DNA from: Shimwellia blattae DSM 4481 = NBRC 105725
GTDB taxonomy: Bacteria; Pseudomonadota; Gammaproteobacteria; Enterobacterales; Enterobacteriaceae
DNA: 64,000 bases
Assembly (NCBI RefSeq): GCF_000262305.1
Contig: NC_017910.1
Coordinates: 868,001 to 932,000 of the forward strand
Reading direction: 5' to 3'
Position numbers and translations under genes: made by a program. This document shows positions 53,721 to 63,249 of the stretch, one piece after another. The notes beneath the pieces were generated by a model. That model saw nothing but the letters and a program-made list of their open reading frames with translations, made no database searches and was not told where the DNA came from. Positions within the stretch are counted from its first letter, which is position 1; the number at the start of each line of letters is the position of its first letter.

Positions 53721-54767
53721 TTATTTTACAAACGGGCGGGTGATTAACCCGACGGGGCCTGTGGTATACCAGCGGCGGTTGCCTTTTGCCCGGGCGTTGC
53801 GGCCAACGGACTGGGTAAGGCGGTCGAGAATAATAGCCAGTATGACAATACCGACCCCGCCCACGGTGGCCAGGCCCATATCGAGCCGGCCAATGCCGCG
53901 CAGCACCATCTGGCCCAGGCCGCCTACAGCTATCATTGAGGCGATAACCACCATCGACAGCGCCAGCATCAGGGTCTGGTTTACCCCGGCCATGATCGTG
54001 GGCATCGCCAGCGGCAGCTGCACCTTAAACAGCATCTGGCGCGGGCTGGAGCCAAAGGAGCGGGCCGCCTCAATCAGATCCTCCGGCACCTGGTTTATCC
54101 CGAGGATGGTCAGGCGCACGATAGGGGGCAGGGCAAAGATAATGGTGACCACTACCCCCGGCACATTACCGATACCGAACAGCATCACAATGGGCACCAG
54201 ATAGACAAATGCCGGAGTGGTCTGCATGGCGTCCAGTAACGGGCGAATCACTTTTGCCGCACCCGGGCTGCGGGCCAGCCAGATCCCCAGCGGTAAGCCG
54301 ATGACGATACAAAACAGCAGCGCGGTCAGCACCAGAGCCAGGGTGACCATCGCCTGGGACCAGGCGCCGATAAGGCCAATCAGGATCAGCGAAACAAGGG
54401 TCGCGACCCCCATACTGAGGCTGGTCATCTGCCAGGCTATCAGGGCGAACAGAATAATCGCCACCGGGGCAGGCATGCCCTGTAGCAGGTGCTGAAAGCC
54501 GCTGAGGATATAATCCACCGGCATACGGATCCCCTGAAACAGGGGGCGAAAATGGATAACCACCCAGTCGATCCCCTGAGTGACCCAGCTGTCCAGCGGG
54601 ATCAGGGTTTTGTGGAATGGATCCAGAATGTCGAAATGTTCGGCCTTGGGGGCCGGGGCGTTGTGCAGCCAGTCTGCGGCACCGCTGTGCGCGGGGGCGT
54701 CGGGGGCTCCCCAGGCATCAGCTGCCGGGGCACTGCCCGTATCCCACGGGTTTGCTTGTTCACTCAT
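53721..54767 (-). CDS. proW: Glycine betaine/proline-betaine ABC permease
   Basis: 348 residues. A long hydrophilic N-terminus (to ~residue 90), then about seven membrane helices with the ABC loop EAARSFGSSPRQMLFKVQLPLAMPTIMAGVNQTLM. Overlaps the end of proV by 8 bp. The C-terminal tail NARAKGNRRWYTTGP is as in E. coli. Confidence 0.97.
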   Translation of the reverse strand: MSEQANPWDTGSAPAADAWGAPDAPAHSGAADWLHNAPAPKAEHFDILDPFHKTLIPLDSWVTQGIDWVVIHFRPLFQGIRMPVDYILSGFQHLLQGMPAPVAIILFALIAWQMTSLSMGVATLVSLILIGLIGAWSQAMVTLALVLTALLFCIVIGLPLGIWLARSPGAAKVIRPLLDAMQTTPAFVYLVPIVMLFGIGNVPGVVVTIIFALPPIVRLTILGINQVPEDLIEAARSFGSSPRQMLFKVQLPLAMPTIMAGVNQTLMLALSMVVIASMIAVGGLGQMVLRGIGRLDMGLATVGGVGIVILAIILDRLTQSVGRNARAKGNRRWYTTGPVGLITRPFVK

Positions 54768-55962
54768 TGGTCGCTCCTTCTCTGTCTAATGCCTGTAGCA
54801 GGCACCCCCGGGAGATAACCCCCAGGTATTGCTGATCGTCGCCTGTTACCGGCACTGCGCACGGTGCCTGGGCCACATGGCCCAGCAGCTCGTTCAGTGG
54901 GGTTTCTGCGCTGACAGGCTGCGGGCTTTCCAGCAATGCGCTGTCCAGCCCCTGGCCTGCGGCCAGTGCGGCTTTCAGGGAGTCAATGGAGACAATGCCA
55001 ATAAATTTTTGCGCCCGTTCAATCACATAGCCATATTCCCGGTCGTCATCCTGAAGGAGTTTCAGTGCCGAGCGGGGGCCAACTCCCGGGGTTTTGCGGA
55101 TAATTCCGGCCTGGCTGCGGCGGGCAATATCTTTCGCGCTGAATACCTGGCTGATATCCACACCCCGGAAAAAGGTGCGGACATAATCATTGGCCGGGTT
55201 ATTGAGAATTTCATCAGGGGTGCCTGTCTGAATAATCTCGCCGTTTTGCATAATGGCAATCCGGTCGCCGATACGCATTGCCTCATCGAGGTCGTGAGAA
55301 ATAAAGACAATAGTGCGCTGATGTCTGGCCTGCAGTTTGATTAATTCATCCTGCATTTCAGTTCTAATTAAGGGATCGAGCGCAGAGAATGCCTCGTCCA
55401 TAAGTAATATATCCGGGTTTATTGCCAGCGCCCGGGCTAATCCGACACGCTGGCGCATTCCGCCGGAAAGTTCATCCGGCCAGGCGTGGACATAATTTTC
55501 CAGCCCCACCTGGCGCAGGGCATCCAGCGCTTTTTCCTGACGCTCGCGCAGCGGTACTCCGGCTAATTCCATACCAAAGGCGGTATTATCCAGCACCGTC
55601 ATATGCGGCATAAGGGCGAATGACTGAAATACCATCGCGATTTTCTTTTTGCGCACCTCACGCAGGGCGGCATCTGAAATACGGGCAATGTCTTCCCCGT
55701 CAATCAGTACCTGGCCGCGGGTGGGTTCAATCAGGCGATTGAGAAGGCGAACCAGGGTGGATTTACCAGAGCCTGATAACCCCATAATGACGAAGATCTC
55801 GCCTTCTTCAATGGTCAGATTCGCGTTTTTAACGCCGAGTGAGAGGCCGGTTTTCTCCAGAATTTGCTCTTTGGAAAGCCCCTGTTCGATATATTTAAAT
55901 GCCCGCTGTGGGTTGTCTCCGAATACTTTATAAAGATTTCTGACTTCTAATTTAATTGCCAT
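54760..55962 (-). CDS. proV: Glycine betaine/proline-betaine ABC ATPase
   Basis: 400 residues. Walker A VIMGLSGSGKSTLVRLLNRL, signature DELSGGMRQRVGLARAL, Walker B DILLMDEAFSALDPLIR, followed by two CBS domains (~280-400) that sense ionic strength in this family. Heads proU (proVWX). Confidence 0.97.
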   Translation of the reverse strand: MAIKLEVRNLYKVFGDNPQRAFKYIEQGLSKEQILEKTGLSLGVKNANLTIEEGEIFVIMGLSGSGKSTLVRLLNRLIEPTRGQVLIDGEDIARISDAALREVRKKKIAMVFQSFALMPHMTVLDNTAFGMELAGVPLRERQEKALDALRQVGLENYVHAWPDELSGGMRQRVGLARALAINPDILLMDEAFSALDPLIRTEMQDELIKLQARHQRTIVFISHDLDEAMRIGDRIAIMQNGEIIQTGTPDEILNNPANDYVRTFFRGVDISQVFSAKDIARRSQAGIIRKTPGVGPRSALKLLQDDDREYGYVIERAQKFIGIVSIDSLKAALAAGQGLDSALLESPQPVSAETPLNELLGHVAQAPCAVPVTGDDQQYLGVISRGCLLQALDREGATNE

Positions 55963-56308
55963 GCAATAAACTATTTCCTGTATTTATCGATATATTTATC
56001 ATCCTGATGGAATATGACACTCGCCATATACCCTAACATACTGAGATGCTGAGGCAACCCTCTAATTTGATTATAAGCAAAGTGTGCTGTGCCCGAATGT
56101 GGGGTGATCCCCCGCCATATAAGGGCTGAGCGCAAATGTAAATGTGCGGAATATTTTTTACGACGGGATGAGATATTTAGCCTGGTGGCGTAGTGATTAC
56201 ATGCTCTCTTTACTGAGATAATTACCCGCAGGGGCCGTTAATTTCCATTATTAATATGCGGGAAATAGCCGGAATATTTTCCGGCTAATTACCGTTATTG
56301 CCCGGGGG
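55963..56308. promoter_or_regulatory. proU promoter region and nrdF 3' hairpin
   Basis: 346 bp without a gene, A+T-rich and with short T/A tracts. In E. coli the osmotically induced proU promoter and its H-NS-binding elements lie upstream of proV. A TAGCCGGAA/TTCCGGCTA hairpin at 56266-56287 is 22 bp past the nrdF stop and may end nrdHIEF transcription. -35/-10 elements were not assigned. Confidence 0.5.
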
Positions 56309-57271
56309 TTAAAAGTCCCAGTCCTGATCTTCCGTCTCTATGGCGGTGCCCATTACGTAGGAGGATCCCGAGCCGGAGAAAAAGTCGTGATTTTCATCGG
56401 CCCCCGGCGAAAGTGCGGCAAGGATAGCCGGGTTCACTTGCGCCATTTCGGGGGGGAAGATGGCCTCAAACCCCAGGTTCATCAGCGCTTTATTGGCGTT
56501 GTAACACAGGAAGTGATTCACATCCTCTTCAAACCCGGTTCCGGCGTACAGATCGGCGGTGTATTCCTTTTCGTTTTCGTACAGGGTCATCAGCAGTTCA
56601 AGGGCGAACGCCTGTAGCGTTTCGCGCCGCCCGGGGCTGGCTCCGGCAAGCCCTTTCTGGAACTTATACCCGAGGTAATAACCGTGGATGGCCTCGTCGC
56701 GGATGATCAGGCGAATTAAGTCCGCCGTGTTGGTGAGCTTCCCCCGGCTGGACCAGTACATGGGGAGCCAGAACCCGGAGTAAAACAGAAAGGATTCGAG
56801 GAACACGCTGGCGATTTTCTTCTTCCCTGCATCATCGGCCTGATAGTGGCTGAGAATAATCGCCGCTTTGCGCTGCAGGGCGGCGTTTTCTTCGCTCCAC
56901 TGGTAGGCGGCGTCTACGTCGCGGGTCTGGCTCAGGGTGGAAAACACCGAACTGTAAGAGCGGGCGTGGACCGCCTCCATAAAGCTGATATTGGTGAGCA
57001 CCGCTTCTTCGTGGGGGGTGATGGCATCCGCCAGTAATGACGGCGCCCCGACCGTATTCTGGATGGTGTCCAGCAGTGTCAGGCCGGTAAAGACCCGGAT
57101 AGTCAGCTGCTGCTGCGCAGGAGTCAGGGTCTGCCAGGCGGGTAAATCCCCGGATAGCGGCACCTTTTCCGGCAGCCAGAAATTGGTGGTTAACCGGTTC
57201 CATACTTCAAGGTCTTTCTCGTCCTGGATTTTATTCCAGTTAATAGCGCTGATGCGGTTAAGTGGCGTCAT
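56309..57271 (-). CDS. nrdF: Class Ib ribonucleotide reductase, small subunit
   Basis: 320 residues. Di-metal ligands in LTLLDTIQNT (D), NISFMEAVHARSYSSVF (E, H) and IIRDEAIHGYYLGYK (E, H). The Mn2/Fe2-tyrosyl radical cofactor is activated with NrdI. The C-terminus EDQDWDF docks to NrdE. Downstream of nrdE by 9 bp. Confidence 0.97.
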   Translation of the reverse strand: MTPLNRISAINWNKIQDEKDLEVWNRLTTNFWLPEKVPLSGDLPAWQTLTPAQQQLTIRVFTGLTLLDTIQNTVGAPSLLADAITPHEEAVLTNISFMEAVHARSYSSVFSTLSQTRDVDAAYQWSEENAALQRKAAIILSHYQADDAGKKKIASVFLESFLFYSGFWLPMYWSSRGKLTNTADLIRLIIRDEAIHGYYLGYKFQKGLAGASPGRRETLQAFALELLMTLYENEKEYTADLYAGTGFEEDVNHFLCYNANKALMNLGFEAIFPPEMAQVNPAILAALSPGADENHDFFSGSGSSYVMGTAIETEDQDWDF

Positions 57272-57280
57272 AACATATCC

Positions 57281-59428
57281 TTAAAGGGCGCAGGAAACAC
57301 AGCCGGTAACTTCGGTGCCTTCCAGCGCTGTCTGGCGCAGGCGGATGTAATAGAGCGTTTTTATGCCCTTCTTCCAGGCATAAATCTGGGCTTTGTTGAT
57401 ATCCCGGGTGGTGGCGGAATCCGGGAAGAACAGGGTCAGCGACAGCCCCTGATCCACATGCTGCGTGGCCTGGGCATAGGTGTCGATAATCTTCTCCGGG
57501 CCTATCTGGTAGGCATCCTGGTAGAGGTGGCGGTTTTCGTTGGTCAGCCAGGGGGCAGGGTAGTAGACCCGGCCGGTTTTCCCCTCTTTGCGGATCTCAA
57601 TGGGCGAGACAATCGGGTGAATACTCGACGTGGCGTGATTAATATATGAAATAGAGCCCGTCGGGGGGACCGCCTGAAGATAGCGGTTATAGATCCCGTA
57701 TTGCATCACCTCGTCGCGCAGCTGGCGCCACATGGCCTGATCCGGAATGGTTATCCCGGCGCGGGCAAAAAGGGCGGCTACCTCTGGCGTGGCGGGCTGC
57801 CAGCGCTGCTCCGTGTAGCGGCGGAAATAGTCGCCGCTGGCGTAAGCCGAGTGCTCAAACCCGGCAAACCGCTGGCCGCGCTCTTTTGCCAGGGCACAGG
57901 AGGCGCGCAGCGCATGCCAGGTCACGGTGTAAAAATAGATATTGGTAAAATCAAGCCCCTGCTCAGAGCCGTACAGAATGCCTTCCCGGGCCAGATAACC
58001 GTGTAAATTCATCTGCCCCAGGCCAATGGCGTGAGAGGCCGCATTCCCCGCCGCCACCGAAGGCACTGAGCGGATATCACTCATCTCTGATACGGCGGTC
58101 AGCCCGCGAATGGCGGTTTCAACGGTGCGGCCAAAGTCTGGCGCGTCCATGGCGTGGGCAATATTCAGCGAGCCGAGATTACAGGAGATATCCTGCCCGG
58201 TATGGCGGTAATCCAGGTTGTCTTCATACTCTGAGGGGCTGTTGACCTGGAGGATTTCTGAGCACAGGTTGCTCATATTAATATGCCCGGCAATGGGGTT
58301 GGCCCGGTTAACCGTATCCTCGAACATGATATAGGGATAGCCGGACTCAAACTGGATCTCCGCCAGGCGCTGGAAGAAGCCGCGGGCGCTGATGTACTGG
58401 CGGCGAATGCGGGTATCTTCCAGCAGGGTCTGGTACAGCGGGGTGATGGCAATATCCCCGAAGGCTTTCCCGTACACCCGGGCGACATCATAAGGCGAGA
58501 ACAGGGCCATTTGCTGGTTATCCCGGGCTAGCCGGAAGGTAATATCTGGTATCACCACCCCGAGCGAGAGGGTTTTAATGCGGATTTTTTCGTCGGCATT
58601 TTCCCGCCGGGTATCCAGAAAGCGCAGAATATCCGGGTGGTGGGCGTGCAGATAAACGGCCCCCGCCCCCTGGCGGGCACCAAGCTGGTTGGCGTAGGAG
58701 AAGGCGTCCTCCAGCATTTTCATGACCGGGATCACCCCGGAAGACTGGTTTTCAATACGCTTAATGGGGGCTCCGGCCTCCCGCAGGCTGGAAAGCAAAA
58801 ACGCTACGCCGCCCCCGCGCCGGGAGAGCTGCAGCGCGGCATTTACCGCCCGGCCAATGGACTCCATATTGTCTTCAATACGCAGCAGAAAGCAGGAGAC
58901 CAGCTCACCGCGCTGCTGGCGCCCTGCGTTCAGGAAGGTGGGGGTCGCAGGCTGAAAGCGCCCCGTGAGCATGTCATCCGTCAGCCGCAGGGCCAGGGTC
59001 TCATCGCCCCGGGCGAGGGTTAACGCCACCATAACCACCCGGTCAGTGAAGTGTTCAAGCCACTGTTCGCCGTTAAATGTTTTCAGCGCGTAGCTGGTGT
59101 AGAACTTCCAGGCGCCGAGAAACGTACTGAACTGGTGGTGATATTCACCGGCCGTGTGAAACAGCCGGGTGATAAACGCCGGGCGCCAGTGGGCGAGGAC
59201 CCCGGGATCGTAATAACCTTCGCTAACCATCCAGCTCAGGCGGCTGTCCACATCCGGAAAGGTCCGGGTATTGGGGAGCACCTGGCAGGTCATAAATGCT
59301 TCTATGGCCTGTTTGTCTTTGTCGAAGGGGATTTTCCCGGCCTCGTCAAACAGGTTAAGCATCGCGTTCAGGGCGTGGTAGTCCTGGCTCAGGGCGTCAG
59401 ACTGCGGGGTTGGGGTTGTTGTTGCCAA
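57281..59428 (-). CDS. nrdE: Class Ib ribonucleotide reductase, large subunit
   Basis: 715 residues. Reduces ribonucleoside diphosphates to deoxy forms. Active-site features NLCSEI, QDISCNLGSLNIAHAMD and the C-terminal redox pair EVTGCVSCAL are present. The first codon is TTG (MATTTPTPQSDALSQ) and lies 40 bp inside the end of nrdI, so translation is presumably coupled. E. coli uses ATG here. Confidence 0.97.
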   Translation of the reverse strand: MATTTPTPQSDALSQDYHALNAMLNLFDEAGKIPFDKDKQAIEAFMTCQVLPNTRTFPDVDSRLSWMVSEGYYDPGVLAHWRPAFITRLFHTAGEYHHQFSTFLGAWKFYTSYALKTFNGEQWLEHFTDRVVMVALTLARGDETLALRLTDDMLTGRFQPATPTFLNAGRQQRGELVSCFLLRIEDNMESIGRAVNAALQLSRRGGGVAFLLSSLREAGAPIKRIENQSSGVIPVMKMLEDAFSYANQLGARQGAGAVYLHAHHPDILRFLDTRRENADEKIRIKTLSLGVVIPDITFRLARDNQQMALFSPYDVARVYGKAFGDIAITPLYQTLLEDTRIRRQYISARGFFQRLAEIQFESGYPYIMFEDTVNRANPIAGHINMSNLCSEILQVNSPSEYEDNLDYRHTGQDISCNLGSLNIAHAMDAPDFGRTVETAIRGLTAVSEMSDIRSVPSVAAGNAASHAIGLGQMNLHGYLAREGILYGSEQGLDFTNIYFYTVTWHALRASCALAKERGQRFAGFEHSAYASGDYFRRYTEQRWQPATPEVAALFARAGITIPDQAMWRQLRDEVMQYGIYNRYLQAVPPTGSISYINHATSSIHPIVSPIEIRKEGKTGRVYYPAPWLTNENRHLYQDAYQIGPEKIIDTYAQATQHVDQGLSLTLFFPDSATTRDINKAQIYAWKKGIKTLYYIRLRQTALEGTEVTGCVSCAL

Positions 59429-59811
59429 AATTGGGTTACTCCGTTTCGCACGTTATCAAGATCCTCAGGGGTGCCCATCAGCTCGAAGCGATACAAAAAA
59501 GGGATCCGGCATTTTTGCGCGATAATCTTGCCCGCCAGTCCGTAGGCTGCCCCGAAATTACGGTTACCGCTGGCGATAACGCCGCGGATCAACGCCCGGT
59601 GGCGGGGAATATTGAGAAAGCGGATAACCTGGGCCGGAACGGCCCCGGCAATACCGCCGTTTCCCCAGGTGGGCACCACCAGAATAAAAGGCTCAAAGAC
59701 CGCCAGCTGTTCACCGGCCTCCCGGGGGATACGCAGCGCCGGAAGCCCCAGGCGCTGAATAAAGCGGTGGGTATTTTCGGAGCTGCTTGAGAAGTAGACC
59801 AGGTGGCTCAC
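59389..59811 (-). CDS. nrdI: NrdI flavodoxin
   Basis: 140 residues from a GTG overlapping the nrdH stop (GTGA), beginning VSHLVYFSSSSENTHRFIQRL, as in E. coli NrdI. FMN-binding segments FSSSSENT and VASGNRNFG-like IASGNRNFGAAYG are present. Supplies oxidant to build the NrdF dimanganese-tyrosyl radical. Overlaps nrdE by 40 bp. Confidence 0.95.
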   Translation of the reverse strand: MSHLVYFSSSSENTHRFIQRLGLPALRIPREAGEQLAVFEPFILVVPTWGNGGIAGAVPAQVIRFLNIPRHRALIRGVIASGNRNFGAAYGLAGKIIAQKCRIPFLYRFELMGTPEDLDNVRNGVTQFWQQQPQPRSLTP

Positions 59812-60056
59812 AGGTAGACGCGCTGGTGGGTGGCGGCACACAGCCGGTTGATCATATCCGGGCGGAACCCGCACCAGCTTTCATGCTCGGTTATCACCAC
59901 CGGCAACTGGCGAAAGCCCTGCTGGCGCAATGCGTCCGCCGCCTCCGGGTGGTCATCAAGGCTTATCATGTCAATGTCCACATTGCGTCCCTCCAGCGCC
60001 TTTTTGGTGGCGTAGCACTGGATACAGTTTTTGCGAGTGTAAATCGTTATGCGCAT
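59808..60056 (-). CDS. nrdH: Glutaredoxin-like NrdH
   Basis: 82 residues from MRITIYTRKNCIQCYATKKAL; redox motif CIQC and GFRQLPVVI, GFRPDMINRL. Reduces NrdE. First gene of nrdHIEF and downstream of the NrdR-like boxes. The frame opens five codons earlier without similarity. Confidence 0.95.
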   Translation of the reverse strand: MRITIYTRKNCIQCYATKKALEGRNVDIDMISLDDHPEAADALRQQGFRQLPVVITEHESWCGFRPDMINRLCAATHQRVYL

Positions 60057-60128
60057 GATTTGTATTTCCACTTAAGGTGACAATCGCGGCGCAGGGAGTG
60101 CGTCGTGGTCTGGTAAACCTGAACCTCA

Positions 60129-60175
60129 GATACTAGATGTAGTTGGTGTGAAGTTCAACCACTCTATATATGGTG
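60129..60175 (-). promoter_or_regulatory. Paired NrdR-like boxes upstream of nrdHIEF
   Basis: Two palindromic sites, GATACTAGATGTAGTT (60129-60144) and CACTCTATATATGGTG (60160-60175), are 31 bp apart start to start (three helical turns). They resemble the NrdR box (ACACTATATATAGTGT-type). Class I reductase operons are usually repressed by NrdR through such pairs. The 302-bp gap to ygaC holds no gene; ygaM of E. coli is missing. Confidence 0.75.
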
Positions 60176-60364
60176 CTTTATGGTAAAAATCCGGTTTTCC
60201 GGTGGTGCGGCATGGGAAGGGGCCATCTCACCCGGGGCAAAAAAGGCGGCTAAGTGTAGACGTTATCGGGCCTGTGGCGAATGTTTATGGACTTTTCCGA
60301 AAGATTTGCTAATGCTCAATAGAGTAGTGTTATAAAGCAGTAAAAAAAATAATGAGGAATGAGA

Positions 60365-60709
60365 ATGTATTTACGACCTGATGAGGTGGCTCGCGTTCTG
60401 GAGAAATCAGGATTTACCATGGACGTTGTTACACCAAAAGCCTATGGATACCGCCGTGGGGATAATTACGTATATGTGAACCGTGAGGCCCGCATGGGGC
60501 GTACCGCGCTGGTTATCCACCCGATGCTGAAAGAACGCAGTAGCTCACTGGCGGAGCCCGCGTCAGAAACCAAGACCTGTGATCATTACGAACAGTTTCC
60601 GCTGTGTGCCGGGGGTAACAGCCAGGAGCACTACGGTATTCCTCATGGTTTTAGTTCGCGCATTGCGCTGGAAAGATACCTGAGCGGATTATTTGGCGAG
60701 CAGCACTGA
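60365..60709 (+). CDS. ygaC: YgaC family protein (DUF2002)
   Basis: 114 residues from MYLRPDEVARVLEKSGFTMD, nearly E. coli YgaC, with YGYRRGDNYVYVNREARMGRTALVIHP and YGIPHGFSSRIALERYL conserved. Function unknown; reported as Fur-regulated in E. coli. Divergent from nrdH. Terminator shared with alaE. Confidence 0.93.
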   Translation: MYLRPDEVARVLEKSGFTMDVVTPKAYGYRRGDNYVYVNREARMGRTALVIHPMLKERSSSLAEPASETKTCDHYEQFPLCAGGNSQEHYGIPHGFSSRIALERYLSGLFGEQH

Positions 60710-60710
60710 T

Positions 60711-60738
60711 AATAAGACTGGCGACGGCCAGTCTTATT
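60711..60738. terminator. Bidirectional terminator between ygaC and alaE
   Basis: AATAAGACTGGC / GCCAGTCTTATT, a perfect 12-bp stem with a GACG loop, A-rich before and T-rich after, between convergent genes. Confidence 0.85.
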
Positions 60739-60757
60739 TCGCCACAGATGACCGCGC

Positions 60758-61207
60758 TTATGCGCGGCTGGCCACATACCCCTGAACCCGGAACAGGCGG
60801 CGGCAGTAATCCAGGAAGTACCCGTAAGCAGCTCCCATCAGCATAGTGGCCAGGGCGTTAGAGCTGACAGCCGCGATAATCTGCTGCGTATCTGCCCCCA
60901 CGGACCACAAAATCGCCCCGTAAACCGGTGACTGGAAAGTCACATAGGCCGTAATATCCGCAAGGTTACGCATCCACCCGGCATTTCCCCCACGTTTTGC
61001 CAGCTTCATAAAGCCATCCCGGTAGAGCCCGTAGGGCCAGGCTATCAGGATATTCACCGGAATTGACACCAGGCGCGACGATAACGACTGCTGGAATGTC
61101 ATCCCGGACATTAAGATTTCAATCGCCATTCCCACGATAAAGCAGTACACCACCATGGCGAAGATGTCGGCTGCTGCGTGACGCAGGCGGGATTCACGGG
61201 AGAACAT
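60758..61207 (-). CDS. alaE: L-alanine exporter AlaE
   Basis: 149 residues, E. coli length, with four membrane segments (AMVVYCFIVGMAIEILMSG, SRLVSIPVNILIAWPYGLYRD, TFQSPVYGAILWSVGAD, AVSSNALATMLMGAAYGYFLDY). Exports alanine and limits its intracellular level. Located next to ygaC and stpA, as in E. coli. Confidence 0.95.
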   Translation of the reverse strand: MFSRESRLRHAAADIFAMVVYCFIVGMAIEILMSGMTFQQSLSSRLVSIPVNILIAWPYGLYRDGFMKLAKRGGNAGWMRNLADITAYVTFQSPVYGAILWSVGADTQQIIAAVSSNALATMLMGAAYGYFLDYCRRLFRVQGYVASRA

Positions 61208-61799
61208 ATCAGTATCGCTCCAGGCTCAGTAATAAATAACGTGAAGTAACGTGTTTTGGAGTTTTAACGGTTGGTTTGTTGCTTGATGAATAGAGTATAT
61301 TTCTGGTTCTTTTCTTTCAACTAGTGTTAAATTTTTATTTAACATCTTTTGGTAGACAAAATGCTCCGCTCCGCACGCATTGTGAACAGTTTCCCCATTT
61401 TTGTTGGTTAAATTATTTTTTTCATTAAAAATCATTGTAATAGAAATTTATCGTACAAATAAGCTACAGGTTAACCTGCGGTTGAGGTTAGCACGCCGGT
61501 GTCAGGTGCTGCGGGCGGGGGTGTGGCCGGGTATTTTGCCCCCCAGTGGCTGGCTGAAAAATATCCGTATTCCGGGGCTCACGGTATATGGGCGGGGGGT
61601 TATTGGTGGCGAATTTCAGGGCAGTAAAATTTGTGTTAATTAAGATCAGGACCGTAATGGGCTGGCCGGATTATCATGCGAAATAATCTTTCTGTTTTGT
61701 TCAAAATATCGGCTCATAATAAGCATGCGGCTGGTAATGAATAAGATAATTAAGTATCTTAGCCGCTCATTTTTTTCAGGTAGTAAATTAAGAGGGAAT
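61208..61799. other. A+T-rich intergenic region before stpA
   Basis: About 590 bp between divergent alaE and stpA. 61230-61460 is strongly A+T-rich; 61480-61560 is a G+C-rich patch with inverted CCCCC/GGGGG elements. Open frames here lack ribosome sites and similarity. It likely carries the alaE and stpA promoters and H-NS/StpA binding tracts. Confidence 0.4.
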
Positions 61800-62195
61800 A
61801 TGTCTCAGGCGTTACAGGCATTAAATAATATTCGTACATTACGGGCTCACAGCCGCGATTTCTCCATTGACGTGCTTGCAGAAATGCTGGAAAAACTCAG
61901 GATCGTCACTGAAGAAAAACGTCAGGAGCAGCTTGCCGCACAGCAGGCGCGCCGGGAGCACGAAGAGAAGCTCAGCACCTGGCTGGAGCTGATGGAATCA
62001 GACGGTATCAGCCCCCGCGATCTGATCGTGTCCGCTGATGAAAAGGCCCCCAAAAAGAATAAACCCCGCGCACCGAAATATCGTTATCAGGATGCCAGTG
62101 GAGAAGAGAAAACCTGGACCGGGCAGGGGCGTATGCCAAAACCGATTGCCCAGGCTGTTGCGGCGGGTAAATCACTGGACGATTTTTTATTGTAA
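61800..62195 (+). CDS. stpA: H-NS-family DNA-binding protein StpA
   Basis: 131 residues from MSQALQALNNIRTLRAHSR after AGAGGGAAT. N-terminal oligomerisation coiled coil (FSIDVLAEMLEKLRIVTEEKR), linker, and C-terminal AT-hook-like TWTGQGRMPKPIAQAVAAGKSLDDFLL. Position next to alaE marks it as StpA rather than H-NS. The open frame starts 25 codons earlier without similarity. Confidence 0.92.
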   Translation: MSQALQALNNIRTLRAHSRDFSIDVLAEMLEKLRIVTEEKRQEQLAAQQARREHEEKLSTWLELMESDGISPRDLIVSADEKAPKKNKPRAPKYRYQDASGEEKTWTGQGRMPKPIAQAVAAGKSLDDFLL

Positions 62196-62265
62196 TTTTA
62201 CAGCCCGATAATATCGGGCGATATTTATATGTAATGGCATAATAATAAAGATATTTTACCCGGTG

Positions 62266-63249
62266 CTAATTTCCCTGATAACGCTTGCGCGCTGCGCTCT
62301 CTTTATTGGCGATATCGCTTCCCTGGGGGTGTAATAAATCCCGGTATATTTGTGCCAGGATGCCGCCGGGTAAAAACTGTTGTCTTATCCACTGGGTGAC
62401 ATAACCCGATGTTGCCCGGCGCGAGGCCAGTAACATTGGCGAGTCCTGGCGCGGGTTGCGGATTTTTCGCATCACCAGGCGGCCCGCTTCGCTGGCGTTG
62501 CGGGCCATATATTCCGGTAAAAAACCAATACCGTCCCCCTGAATCTGGCACTGGCATTTGGTATTAAAATCCGGCACCAGGATGCTCTCCTGGCCGTGGA
62601 GCAGCCAGCCCACTTTTTTGTTGATGGTGTGGGCGGTGTCTTCCACCATGATATTGGGGTACTGACGCAGCAGGTGTTCCGGCAGGGGCTCCGGCAGCCG
62701 CGCCAGGGGGTGATCCGGCGCAATCGCAAACACCCAGCGGATCACGCCAATATCGGTGTAGTCTATCCCGCCGCCGGAAAGCAGCGTGTCCGGTGCGCCA
62801 ATGGCGATATTCACCTGATGGTTGATAAACGCATCCCAGACACCGTTATACACCTCACTGATGATTGTAATCTGGCTGGTGGGAAAGTGTTGCTTCAGCA
62901 CCTGTAACAGGCGGGCGGTATGCTGCGGCGTGTAAAGCAGCTGGTTAATACAGATGCGTACTCTGGCCTCCACTCCCCGGGCAATGGTGTCGATGGCGTG
63001 GCGGGTATCATCAAAGTGGTTCAGTAGCTCGGTGGCCTTCCGGTAGAAGTAGCCTCCGGCCTCGGTCAGCTCAATATGGCGGGTATTGCGGGTAAACAGC
63101 GTAGCGTCAAGCCCGGCCTCCAGGCGCTTAATGGCGTAGCTGACGGCAGAGGTGGTGAGCCCCAGCTCAATGGCGGCTTTACTGAAACTTCCGCAGCGTG
63201 CGGCAGCGCAGAACGTCAGCAAGTTTTCTTCAGTAAAAATGGAGTGCAT
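62266..63249 (-). CDS. LysR-family regulator, AllS-like
   Basis: 327 residues from MHSIFTEENLLTFCAAARCGS. The N-terminal winged helix GSFSKAAIELGLTTSAVSYAIKRLE is followed by an effector domain in which NQLLYTPQHTARLL, VYNGVWDAFI and CQIQGDGIGFLPEYMA resemble AllS, the allantoin-pathway activator. No allantoin genes are nearby; it is divergent from an ankyrin-repeat gene that it might control. The start is the first Met aligned with the family. Confidence 0.85.
   Translation of the reverse strand: MHSIFTEENLLTFCAAARCGSFSKAAIELGLTTSAVSYAIKRLEAGLDATLFTRNTRHIELTEAGGYFYRKATELLNHFDDTRHAIDTIARGVEARVRICINQLLYTPQHTARLLQVLKQHFPTSQITIISEVYNGVWDAFINHQVNIAIGAPDTLLSGGGIDYTDIGVIRWVFAIAPDHPLARLPEPLPEHLLRQYPNIMVEDTAHTINKKVGWLLHGQESILVPDFNTKCQCQIQGDGIGFLPEYMARNASEAGRLVMRKIRNPRQDSPMLLASRRATSGYVTQWIRQQFLPGGILAQIYRDLLHPQGSDIANKESAARKRYQGN

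Noticed and set aside
61226..61435. 69-codon ORF in the A+T-rich gap before stpA
   Set aside because: No ribosome site or similarity; its composition follows the A+T-rich DNA, so it is likely chance.
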